Shown here: positions 1 to 5,521 of the stretch, piece after piece
How positions within the stretch are numbered: the stretch's first letter is position 1
Layout: each line of letters begins with the position of its first letter
DNA from: Anaerolineae bacterium
Lineage (GTDB): Bacteria; Chloroflexota; Anaerolineae; JAFGEY01
Direction of reading: 5' to 3'
DNA length: 8,433 nt
NCBI GenBank assembly: GCA_016929205.1
Contig: JAFGJF010000108.1
Span: forward strand, 1 to 8,433
Made by a program: the position numbers and the translations under genes
Notes under the pieces: model-generated
The model's database searches: none
Seen by the model: only the letters and a program-made list of their open reading frames with translations
Told to the model about the DNA's origin: nothing

Positions 1-380
1 ACCCCGAACAGCGGCACCCACTGCCTGATCAATGGCGCTTCCTCCCGGAACAACTCGCGGGCCAGCAGGTAGGCAAAGGCGATGGCGATCACGCCGCACA
101 ATGCCGAGGTCAGGCGAAAGGCGAACAGGTTGTAGCCCAGCAGGCGCAGGCTGAGCGCCGCCAGCCAATAAAAGACCGCCTCGCGTCCGGCATAAGCGCG
201 GATGAAAATGGGCCGGCTCTGCCCGGTGGCGATCTCTTGGGCCAGCACCATGTTGCCGGCCTCGTCGTAATCCACTCCCAGGGGCACCGTTTCCAGTTGC
301 CAGGTGCGCAGCAAGAGGGCGACCAGCAGCGTCAGGATCAAAAGCGGTATGTCATATCGAGGTCGCTGATCTGTGCTCAT
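1..380 (-). CDS. GT-C (PMT/ArnT-like) membrane glycosyltransferase, N-terminal part
   Basis: The open frame enters from the left edge and starts at ATG 380, giving 126 visible residues. Residues 11-25 form a first membrane helix (IPLLILTLLVALLLR). It is followed by an extracytoplasmic loop with an acidic motif, PLGVDYDEAGN (33-43), in which D37, D39 and E40 sit where GT-C enzymes of the PMT/ArnT type carry their metal/catalytic acidic residues. Residues 67-82 (EAVFYWLAALSLRLLG) and 86-107 look like further membrane segments. Such enzymes move a sugar from a polyprenyl-phosphate donor to an acceptor outside the membrane; donor and acceptor are unknown here. The gene follows the isomerase-like gene by 23 bases and is probably cotranscribed with it. 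No clear Shine-Dalgarno precedes ATG 380. An in-frame ATG at 419 would add 13 residues and overlap the upstream stop, so the start is uncertain. The rest lies outside the window. Confidence 0.72.
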   Translation of the reverse strand, partial: MSTDQRPRYDIPLLILTLLVALLLRTWQLETVPLGVDYDEAGNMVLAQEIATGQSRPIFIRAYAGREAVFYWLAALSLRLLGYNLFAFRLTSALCGVIAIAFAYLLARELFREEAPLIRQWVPLFG

Positions 381-414
381 CTGTCGGATGTTCTTTATCG
401 TGTTTATCCGCGTC
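369..414. repeat. degenerate 9-bp-period repeat at gene junction
   Basis: Read on the plus strand, units beginning with AT recur at 369, 379, 388, 397 and 406, with steps of 10, 9, 9 and 9. The best units are ATCTGTGCTC, ATCTGTCGG, ATCGTGTTT and ATCCGCGTC, with a rough consensus ATCyGTGTT. The block covers the 23-base gap between the two minus-strand genes and runs into the first codons of the glycosyltransferase and the last codons of the isomerase-like gene. The repeat is imperfect, so it is a modest call. Confidence 0.4.
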
Positions 415-1339
415 CCCATTCTTTTGCCAGTCCCGAGACGACAGGATGCAGGACGCGATAATTTTGCAGATGAACGTCCGCGCTGCCAAATGGTTCGGGA
501 ATGGCCCATACATTCTGTTCTTCAAAAAGGCGCAGCCAGTTGGCGACCTGTTCGAGCGACGGAACTGCACCTTGCGCGACATCCTCGGCCAGAAACCCAT
601 TGTGGCTGTCGGTGCCGTTAAAGGGTGGCACGATCGTCGACAGGTGCAGGTGGCGGGTGTATGGGGCCAGTCGTTTTGTCGCTTTCATCGTCTGTGCCCA
701 GCTCATATCTGGGTCGGCGCAGGCGACCATCATTTCCGAGTAGAGGTGCCCGACGTCGATGCACAGGTCGATCCCCTGTTCGCCCAACCAGCGCATCACC
801 GGGTGGAGCAGCGCGCCGGGATCCACCGTCTGCCGGCGGTCGAACGGTTCGAACGAAAACAGATCGCGGCCGGACAGATTTTCGACGAGCAGGTGTACGC
901 CGCGCTGCCGGCCGTATTCGGCCAGGCGCGCGAGCCGGTCGCGTACGAGCCGGTTGCCGGTCTCAGGTGGTGTGCGATCGCCAACCAGCAGGTTGCGTCC
1001 GGGCACGATCTGCTGTGCCTGGTACGTGCCGGGATGGACGATGATCCCGTCCATTCCTTCGCCGGCGGCAACGTCGATCGTTTGCCGAAAGAGGGCGAGC
1101 GAGGCCTCGGACAGCGCGTTGTGCTGGGTGACGAGATTGGGCACAAACCCGTCTGCCAGCCGCGTCGACGAATGCAGCCGGGTGGCGACACCGTGTTCTC
1201 TCAGCCACGCCCACAGCGGGGCATACATATCCAGCCAATCCAGGTTGAAATAGATCTCGACGTGTCGAATGTTCAGGTCGTTGTCCAGCTTGGTCTGCCA
1301 GTCGTCCGGCCCACTTTTGATGCCCAGGTACACGATCAT
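404..1339 (-). CDS. sugar phosphate isomerase/epimerase-like TIM-barrel protein (AP-endonuclease-2 fold)
   Basis: A 311-residue protein of the usual length for the xylose-isomerase-like / endonuclease-IV-like TIM-barrel superfamily, whose members are mostly cytoplasmic, metal-dependent sugar isomerases and epimerases. The metal-ligand pattern is recognisable strand by strand: H102 in IIVHPGTY, E153 in LLVENLSG, D195 and H198 in CIDVGHLY, H230 and H232 in RHLHLS, D244 and H246 in GTDSHNGF, and E282 in AIPEPFG. Substrate cannot be told from sequence; a nuclease role is less likely but not excluded. The ATG at 1339 directly abuts a perfect AGGAGG (1340-1345), leaving no spacer. An in-frame GTG at 1333 has a 6-base spacer and gives an N-terminus VYLGIKSG, so GTG 1333 may be the true start. 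The gene is transcribed from the divergent promoter at 1362-1390 and is followed by the glycosyltransferase. Confidence 0.82.
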   Translation of the reverse strand: MIVYLGIKSGPDDWQTKLDNDLNIRHVEIYFNLDWLDMYAPLWAWLREHGVATRLHSSTRLADGFVPNLVTQHNALSEASLALFRQTIDVAAGEGMDGIIVHPGTYQAQQIVPGRNLLVGDRTPPETGNRLVRDRLARLAEYGRQRGVHLLVENLSGRDLFSFEPFDRRQTVDPGALLHPVMRWLGEQGIDLCIDVGHLYSEMMVACADPDMSWAQTMKATKRLAPYTRHLHLSTIVPPFNGTDSHNGFLAEDVAQGAVPSLEQVANWLRLFEEQNVWAIPEPFGSADVHLQNYRVLHPVVSGLAKEWGRG

Positions 1340-1345
1340 CCTCCT
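1340..1345 (-). promoter_or_regulatory. Shine-Dalgarno AGGAGG that favours a GTG start
   Basis: The reverse strand reads AAGGAGG-ATGATC-GTG-TAC. The full-strength AGGAGG touches the ATG at 1339 with zero spacing, whereas the GTG at 1333 lies six bases downstream, close to the optimum. This argues that translation of the isomerase-like gene begins at GTG 1333, two codons later than the longest reading. Confidence 0.65.
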
Positions 1346-1361
1346 TGAAAGAGCGATTATG

Positions 1362-1390
1362 ATTATAGCAATTTCTGGCTTTTGTGCCAG
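1362..1390 (-). promoter_or_regulatory. sigma-70-type promoter for isomerase/glycosyltransferase genes
   Basis: On the minus strand a -35-like CTGGCA (1390-1385, four of six consensus bases) is followed by 17 bases and a perfect -10 TATAAT (1367-1362). The -10 is preceded by TGC, which makes an extended -10. Predicted transcription begins near 1355, leaving a leader of about 16-22 bases that contains the AGGAGG. Confidence 0.65.
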
Positions 1391-1403
1391 TTGGGATTAT
1401 AAT
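1375..1403 (+). promoter_or_regulatory. sigma-70-type promoter for the sigma/anti-sigma genes
   Basis: On the plus strand a weak -35-like CTGGCT (1375-1380, three of six consensus bases) is followed by 17 bases and a perfect TATAAT (1398-1403). Predicted transcription begins near 1410, about 50 bases before the sigma gene. It overlaps the opposite-strand promoter, and both share the 1375-1390 segment. Nothing resembling the ECF-type GGAAC/CGTC pair at proper spacing is visible, so basal expression seems to rely on the housekeeping sigma factor. Confidence 0.6.
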
Positions 1404-1447
1404 GTGACCGAACCATCTTTTTGCTCGTCTTACTTGATAGCATACCG

Positions 1448-1454
1448 AAAGGAG
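1448..1454 (+). promoter_or_regulatory. Shine-Dalgarno that selects a TTG start
   Basis: AAAGGAG ends seven bases before TTG at 1462, while the nearby in-frame ATG at 1468 would be 13 bases away. The spacing supports TTG as initiator of the sigma gene. Confidence 0.6.
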
Positions 1455-1461
1455 TTCCCAT

Positions 1462-2055
1462 TTGTCGATGGACGAAATCGACCCCGATCACGCTTTTGAC
1501 ACCTTGTTCTGCGAATACGAGCAGCCGATTTGCTCTTATCTGGCACGGTTGACCGGCGACCTGGCGCGTGCGCAAGAGTTGACCCAGGAAACGTTTCTCC
1601 GTGCCTATCGCGCGCTACTGCGTGGTGCGCGCTGGGATAACCCGCGTGCGTGGCTGTATCGTGTCGCCTCGCGCTTGGCGACGGACGACTATCGCCGGAA
1701 AAAGCTGTTGCAATGGTTGCCGCTGTTATCCACCGATCCCGATCCGTTGCCACCCGTCGAAGCGCGCGTCTCTGAACGGCAGTCCGTGCAGCAGGCGCTG
1801 GATGCGCTCTCGCCCAAGTACCGCGTGCCACTGGTGCTGTATACAAGCCAGCACTATTCGGTCGGCGAGGTTGCCCGGATCTTGCACATCTCGGCCAGTG
1901 CGGTCAAGATGCGGCTGTCACGAGCGCGCGAGATGTTCCGCCGGGTGTATCGATTAGCAGAGCAAGCTCTTTCTCAGGACGACAAGCCGGCGTTGTGCAG
2001 GCCGACTTTGGCCGGGGGCGAGGTTGGCGGGCACCTGTTGGAGCAAGATCAATGA
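1462..2055 (+). CDS. ECF-type RNA polymerase sigma factor (RpoE/SigW-like)
   Basis: A 197-residue protein with the two-domain layout of ECF (group 4) sigma factors. Region 2 spans about residues 12-82 and includes the core-binding and -10-reading stretch DLARAQELTQETFLRAYRAL (33-52) followed by NPRAWLYRVASRLATDDYRR. Region 4 spans about 107-163, with ALDALSPKYRVPLVLY and a helix-turn-helix at 133-158 (YSVGEVARILHISASAVKMR then LSRARE) that reads the -35 element. There is no region 1 or 3, as expected for ECF factors. A tail of about 34 residues (164-197) follows region 4; its codons also contain the ribosome site of the next gene. The start is TTG 1462. The stop TGA (2053-2055) overlaps the ATG of the anti-sigma gene in ATGA, implying translational coupling. 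It should direct core RNA polymerase to a small regulon when released by its partner. Target promoters are not identifiable here. Confidence 0.93.
   Translation: MSMDEIDPDHAFDTLFCEYEQPICSYLARLTGDLARAQELTQETFLRAYRALLRGARWDNPRAWLYRVASRLATDDYRRKKLLQWLPLLSTDPDPLPPVEARVSERQSVQQALDALSPKYRVPLVLYTSQHYSVGEVARILHISASAVKMRLSRAREMFRRVYRLAEQALSQDDKPALCRPTLAGGEVGGHLLEQDQ
2040..2043 (+). promoter_or_regulatory. Shine-Dalgarno for the anti-sigma gene inside the sigma gene
   Basis: GGAG lies eight bases before ATG 2052. It supports starting the anti-sigma protein there rather than at 1995 (deep inside the sigma gene) or at ATG 2064. Confidence 0.55.
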
Positions 2056-4010
2056 ACGAGCATATGAGCGATCATACAAACGAACATACGTGTAAAACTA
2101 TACGGCCTCTTTTGGCCCTGCGGGCGGAAGCCTGGAGCGACGATCAACGCCGCCAGGTACAGGCTCATCTGCCAAATTGTGCCAGGTGCGCGGCTATGGC
2201 TCGTGACTATGCCGAACAGGACCGTCTTTTTGATACCGGCATGCCGAGAGTCGGACTCGCGGTGGAACAGCGGGCGTCCCTCCTTTCGCAAGTAGAACGA
2301 GAAAGGCGAGCGTACGACATGAGCAAAAAATGGCAGGTGGTTCTCAAATCCGTTGCCGGCGCTGTCGCGATTACGGTGCTGGTGTTTGTGCTAAACTGGA
2401 TATTCTCTGGGATGAGTGGACAAAAACAGGCGCAACCGGGCGCGCCTGCGCCAACGGCGACGATGACGGCGACGATTGCCCCATCGCCAACGCCCGTCTC
2501 TGCTGTGGTTGAAACGCCGGTAGCGGCTGTCTCTTTGTCCGGGCCTATCTTTGCCGAACAACTGGCTCTGGAATCGGATTTGCCTGCGATGGCATATATC
2601 CGTTCGGACCAAGCGCTTTCAACCATGGTATTTTCAATCACCCTGACTTGGCGAGCACTTGAGCCTGTGGAGGCCAACTGGTCCTATTTTATCCACCTGG
2701 TGGACGAGAATGACCAACTGGTATCGCAGCAAGACGGGCAGGGGGATTGGCCGGATCAAGTATGCAGCGAGGGACAGTCCAGTGAAGGATGTGTTTTGGT
2801 TACGGTACACCAGGTGTTCATCCCTAGCGATATCAAACCTGGCGAGTACACGCTCTTTGTGGGGTTGTACGATCCTGTTACAATGGTGCGGGCATCAGTG
2901 CGTGGCGGCGATGGTGCCAAATCAAGGGTGGCGATCGAGAGGCTTGTCATCTTGGGTTCGGATGAGGTGACGCCATCGATCGGCTTTGCCTACGGTATCC
3001 AGGCAGATATCTTGCTCGATCCAAACCGTACCGCTTCGATGGTCAGCGATCTTGGCCTGGGATGGTTCAAACAAGAGGTCCGCTGGGCCGAGATCGAGCC
3101 GCAAAAGGGGCAATACGATTGGGCGCAACTGGATGCCATCGTCAATGCCTGCGAGACTGCCGGGATCAGGCTGTTGCTAACCGTGATCGGATCGCCAGCC
3201 TGGGCACGCGATGGCGAGCCGGGAGTGGGGCCGCCGGATGATGTGCAGGATTTCGCGGACTTGATGGCGGCGATGGCTGCGCGCTATCGTGGACAGGTGT
3301 ATGCCTACGAGATCTGGCACAGCCAGAACCTGGCCTCCCACTGGGAGGGTGCGCCGCTCAGTCCCTACGATTACGTGCAACTGCTCCGTGCGGCATACCA
3401 GGCGGTCAAAGTTGCCGATCCGGATGCCCTGGTTGTCAGCGGTGGGCTGGAACCGACGCCGGTGAATGACGCCAATTGGGCGCTCGATAATCTTGAATAC
3501 CTCGAACAGATGTACGCCGATGGGTTGAAGGATCACTGCGACGCGGTTGGCGTGCACGCCGACGGGTACGCCAACCCACCGGACGTGTACTATCAAGGTG
3601 GCGATTTCGATCCCGCGCGGGAGGCTTTTGACGATCACCGCGTCTTTTTCTTCCGCAATACGATAGAAGACAGTTTCGCCGTGATGAAAGAAAATGGCGA
3701 TGGGGACAAGCCAATCTGGGTGACGCGTTTTGGCTGGGGCACGATCGATGGGCTCGGGATGGAGACACCGCAGAGCCAGGGCTTTTTCGATGACATCAAC
3801 GAGACGCAGCAGGCCGAGTATATCGTGAATGCGTTCAAGTGGGCGGAAGCGTTGGGCCACCTCGGCGGCATGTTCTTGGACAATCTCCAGGTGTCGCCAA
3901 CGCGCAGCGATTTTGGCCTGGCCTACAGCATTGTCCACCCCGACGGGACGCCGCGCCCGGCCTATACGGCGCTCCAGGAGATGATGGTCGCGCTGGACAC
4001 GACACCCTAG
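2052..4010 (+). CDS. membrane anti-sigma factor fused to a glycoside-hydrolase-like ectodomain with no catalytic glutamates
   Basis: A 652-residue protein in five parts. Residues 14-46 form a zinc-binding anti-sigma head with C14, H39, C43 and C46 (HLPNCARC, the HxxxCxxC signature), which should clamp the sigma factor in the cytoplasm. Residues 96-118 form one membrane span. Residues 122-160 are a Pro/Thr/Ala-rich linker. Residues 160-302 form a beta-sandwich (LTWRAL at 198-203, FIHLVDENDQLV, GEYTLFVGLYD), with C238 and C247 placed for a disulphide outside the cell. Residues 311-650 resemble a clan GH-A barrel (GH39/GH5-like): GFAYGIQADI, LGLGWFKQEVRWAEIEP, YDWAQLDAIV, EIWHSQNL, VVSGGLEP, DAVGVHADGY, PIWVTRFGW and GMFLDNL. 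The acid/base glutamate expected in a WNEPN-type motif is S424 (W422-H423-S424-Q425-N426), and the nucleophile expected in TEFGW is R559. It is therefore probably a binding or sensing pseudoenzyme. It is translationally coupled to the sigma gene. No autoproteolysis motif was recognised. Confidence 0.88.
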   Translation: MNEHMSDHTNEHTCKTIRPLLALRAEAWSDDQRRQVQAHLPNCARCAAMARDYAEQDRLFDTGMPRVGLAVEQRASLLSQVERERRAYDMSKKWQVVLKSVAGAVAITVLVFVLNWIFSGMSGQKQAQPGAPAPTATMTATIAPSPTPVSAVVETPVAAVSLSGPIFAEQLALESDLPAMAYIRSDQALSTMVFSITLTWRALEPVEANWSYFIHLVDENDQLVSQQDGQGDWPDQVCSEGQSSEGCVLVTVHQVFIPSDIKPGEYTLFVGLYDPVTMVRASVRGGDGAKSRVAIERLVILGSDEVTPSIGFAYGIQADILLDPNRTASMVSDLGLGWFKQEVRWAEIEPQKGQYDWAQLDAIVNACETAGIRLLLTVIGSPAWARDGEPGVGPPDDVQDFADLMAAMAARYRGQVYAYEIWHSQNLASHWEGAPLSPYDYVQLLRAAYQAVKVADPDALVVSGGLEPTPVNDANWALDNLEYLEQMYADGLKDHCDAVGVHADGYANPPDVYYQGGDFDPAREAFDDHRVFFFRNTIEDSFAVMKENGDGDKPIWVTRFGWGTIDGLGMETPQSQGFFDDINETQQAEYIVNAFKWAEALGHLGGMFLDNLQVSPTRSDFGLAYSIVHPDGTPRPAYTALQEMMVALDTTP

Positions 4011-4050
4011 AGCATACCTGCTGTGTTACAATCAAAGGAACAACGCATTC

Positions 4051-5213
4051 TTGCCCGATTTCAGAGTGGTAGATGAGACAGCCTCTGAACATACAACCAT
4101 CTGGCACCTGTTGACCCATATGAGCGGATGGGCAGGCGACCTGTTCGAAGACACGGGTTCTGGCGATGATGCGATGGCCAAGTATATGGCACTCATGGCC
4201 GATCCGGAACAATTTGCTCCCATTGGAACGGTCTGGTCGTACAACAATGCCGGCTTTGGCCTGGCAGGGCACTTGATCGAGCAAGTGACTGGTCAGCGCT
4301 TCGAAGAAGTGATGAAAGAACTGGTGTTCGGTCCCTTGTGCCTGGAACGTTGCCTCTTTGACCTTGGAGACGTGATCACGCATCGGTTCGCGGTGGGCAT
4401 GTCGGGGAAGGGCCAACGGCTCGTGTGCTGCGTCCGTGGTTGTTGCCACGGGCGCGTCATCCGGCTGGCGGCATCATATGCGACGTCAGGGAACTATTAC
4501 GCTATGCGTGTTTCCAGATGGGGAACGGTACGGCTACGGGTGGTGATGGAGGCGAGCGTGCCCAGGTACTTCAGCCAGAGACGATGGCGCTGATGCGCGC
4601 TCCGCAGGCGAGCAGGTGGAAAGAAAAGGAGCGGATCGGCTTATCGTGGTTTGTCGACGACACAGATGGCGTGCGCCAACTCTGGCACAGTGGAAGCAGA
4701 TTGGGGCAGATCTCGATATTGATCGTCATCCCCGAGCATCGTTTTGCGATAGCCGTCTTGACCAATGCGAACGCTGGCCGCGCTGTCATACAAGACGTGC
4801 GCCGCTGGGCCCTGGAGCACTATCTAGAACTGGAGACCCCCGAACCCGAACCTATCGAGGTTTCTGAGAAAGAACTGGCGGCTTATGTGGGATACTACAC
4901 ACGACCTTTGGCCGACATTGAGCTGTGTATGTTGTGCGGGCATCTCGTCGGGCAGATGGTTTATAAGCACGGATACCCCTCCTCGGCAAGTGCGCCACCA
5001 ATGCTGCCACCACCACCGATGGTCTTGGCGGCATCTGAAGAGGATCGCCTGCTGGTGATGAGGGGAGTCCGCAAAGGTGAGCAGGTTGAGGTCATCCGCA
5101 AACCAGATGGTACCATGGAACAGATCGAGCGATATCGCCATTCCCCGAGCATGGTTTATGCGTCAGCTTTACGGGAAGGCCGGGGTCTGTATGAGCAATC
5201 GCCCGCTGCCTGA
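4051..5213 (+). pseudogene. serine beta-lactamase-like hydrolase (class C fold), 5'-truncated and frameshifted
   Basis: The remnant begins in the middle of the fold at LPDFRVVDE, followed by LLTHMSGWAGD. In this family that segment comes after the SxxK catalytic motif, so about 100 N-terminal residues, including the nucleophilic serine and its lysine, are missing. The YxN motif survives (WSYNNAGFGLAGHLIEQVTG) and so does the third active-site box in HxG form (LWHSGSRLGQI). Reading switches frame near 4398: the first frame ends ...HRFAVG and the second resumes ...VGEGPTARVLRPWLLPRA. Adding one C after 4398 would restore AVGHVGEGPTARV. The C-terminal part includes YVGYYTRPLADIEL and a proline-rich PPMLPPPPM, typical of the extra domain in these hydrolases, and ends at TGA 5213. 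TTG 4051 has only a distant AAAGGA, and no other convincing start is visible. The 40 bases between 4010 and 4051 hold the presumed deletion junction. Confidence 0.85.
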
Positions 5214-5229
5214 TTCTCCTGAAACCTGG

Positions 5230-5262
5230 ATCGAGCGCGCTTGCTCCGAAACTCTCGATTTT
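5230..5262 (+). terminator. possible weak terminator
   Basis: ATCGAG (5230-5235) and CTCGAT (5254-5259) can pair over an 18-base loop and are followed by a short run of four T residues. It lies 16 bases after the pseudogene stop. The stem is short, the loop long and the T-run brief, so this is a weak call. Confidence 0.25.
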
Positions 5263-5309
5263 CCTACAAGTCGTTTTTACAGTTCTGGTCACAGTCTTTG
5301 TCAAACGGC

Positions 5310-5324
5310 GTATGCAGGGCATAC
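5310..5324. repeat. short palindrome GTATGC-AGG-GCATAC
   Basis: A perfect 6-bp inverted repeat with a 3-base centre lies about 40 bases upstream of the dnaE -35 region. No T-run follows on either strand, so it is not a terminator. It could be an operator or a chance hairpin. Confidence 0.35.
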
Positions 5325-5364
5325 ACAAAAACACTCGACATAAGACAAGATTAGTCCTTGTGTT

Positions 5365-5394
5365 TTGGTTCTTCGCCTCACTTGGTGGTATAAT
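5365..5394 (+). promoter_or_regulatory. sigma-70-type promoter for dnaE
   Basis: A weak -35-like TTGGTT (5365-5370) is followed by 18 bases and a perfect -10 TATAAT (5389-5394), which is preceded by TGG to form an extended -10. Predicted transcription begins near 5401, giving a leader of about 120 bases before the dnaE start codon. Confidence 0.65.
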
Positions 5395-5448
5395 CTCTTC
5401 AGTGCGTTCCCCGTGATTAGCAGGTCTCGAAAATGGCAGGGAATTTGA

Positions 5449-5506
5449 ATCCTATCCTGTTAATCCTGGAAATCCTGTCCATCCTGAAGTCTTTTGCATC
5501 CTGCAA
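5449..5506. repeat. 9-bp tandem repeat (ATCCTGnnn) in the dnaE leader
   Basis: Four consecutive units in exact 9-base phase are visible: ATCCTGTTA (5454), ATCCTGGAA (5463), ATCCTGTCC (5472) and ATCCTGAAG (5481). A truncated ATCCT (5449) precedes them and a detached ATCCTGCAA (5498) follows. The six-base core is invariant while the last three bases vary. The run lies in the untranslated leader and ends six bases before the dnaE ribosome site. Confidence 0.75.
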
Positions 5507-5521
5507 GTATTAGGAGTTTAT

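Larger units (their letters stand above)
1362..1403. repeat. interrupted dyad spanning both divergent promoters
   Basis: The segment is a two-block inverted repeat centred between 1382 and 1383. Outer arms are ATTATA (1362-1367) and TATAAT (1398-1403). Inner arms are CTGGC (1375-1379) and GCCAG (1386-1390). Seven unpaired bases separate the blocks on each side. All 11 block positions pair perfectly. The outer arms are the two -10 elements and the inner arms fall on the two -35 positions. Confidence 0.7.
5214..5521. other. intergenic region upstream of dnaE
   Basis: This 308-base gene-free stretch holds a weak possible terminator, a small palindrome, an extended -10 promoter, the ATCCTG repeat run and the dnaE ribosome site (AGGAG, 5512-5516). 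I saw no small open frame with a convincing ribosome site and no riboswitch or tRNA-like structure in it. Confidence 0.7.

Noticed and set aside
446..1348. A 300-codon open frame on the plus strand opposite the isomerase-like gene
   Set aside because: It is antisense to a gene with clear family motifs, has low-complexity composition, and lacks a ribosome site or recognisable domain. It is a by-product of high GC codon use.
1410..1429. GAAC (1410) and CGTC (1426) as an ECF-type autoregulatory promoter
   Set aside because: Only 12 bases separate the two blocks; ECF promoters need about 16-17 between GGAAC and the -10 motif.
1995..2051. Earlier in-frame start for the anti-sigma protein
   Set aside because: It would add 19 residues overlapping the sigma gene by 61 bases, with no suitable ribosome site. 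ATG 2052 has GGAG at good spacing and the common ATGA overlap.
3177..3938. A 253-codon open frame on the minus strand opposite the glycosidase-like barrel
   Set aside because: The plus strand encodes a coherent GH-A-like fold here. The antisense frame has no ribosome site or domain.
4027..4032. TACAAT as a -10 element for the hydrolase remnant
   Set aside because: No -35 is visible at proper spacing, and the AAAGGA would fall on the predicted transcript start, so it would not work as a ribosome site.
5345..5361. ACAAG...CTTGT hairpin followed by GTTTTGG as a terminator
   Set aside because: The stem is five mostly A/T pairs, the T-run is interrupted, and it lies directly upstream of the dnaE promoter. 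This is too weak to call.
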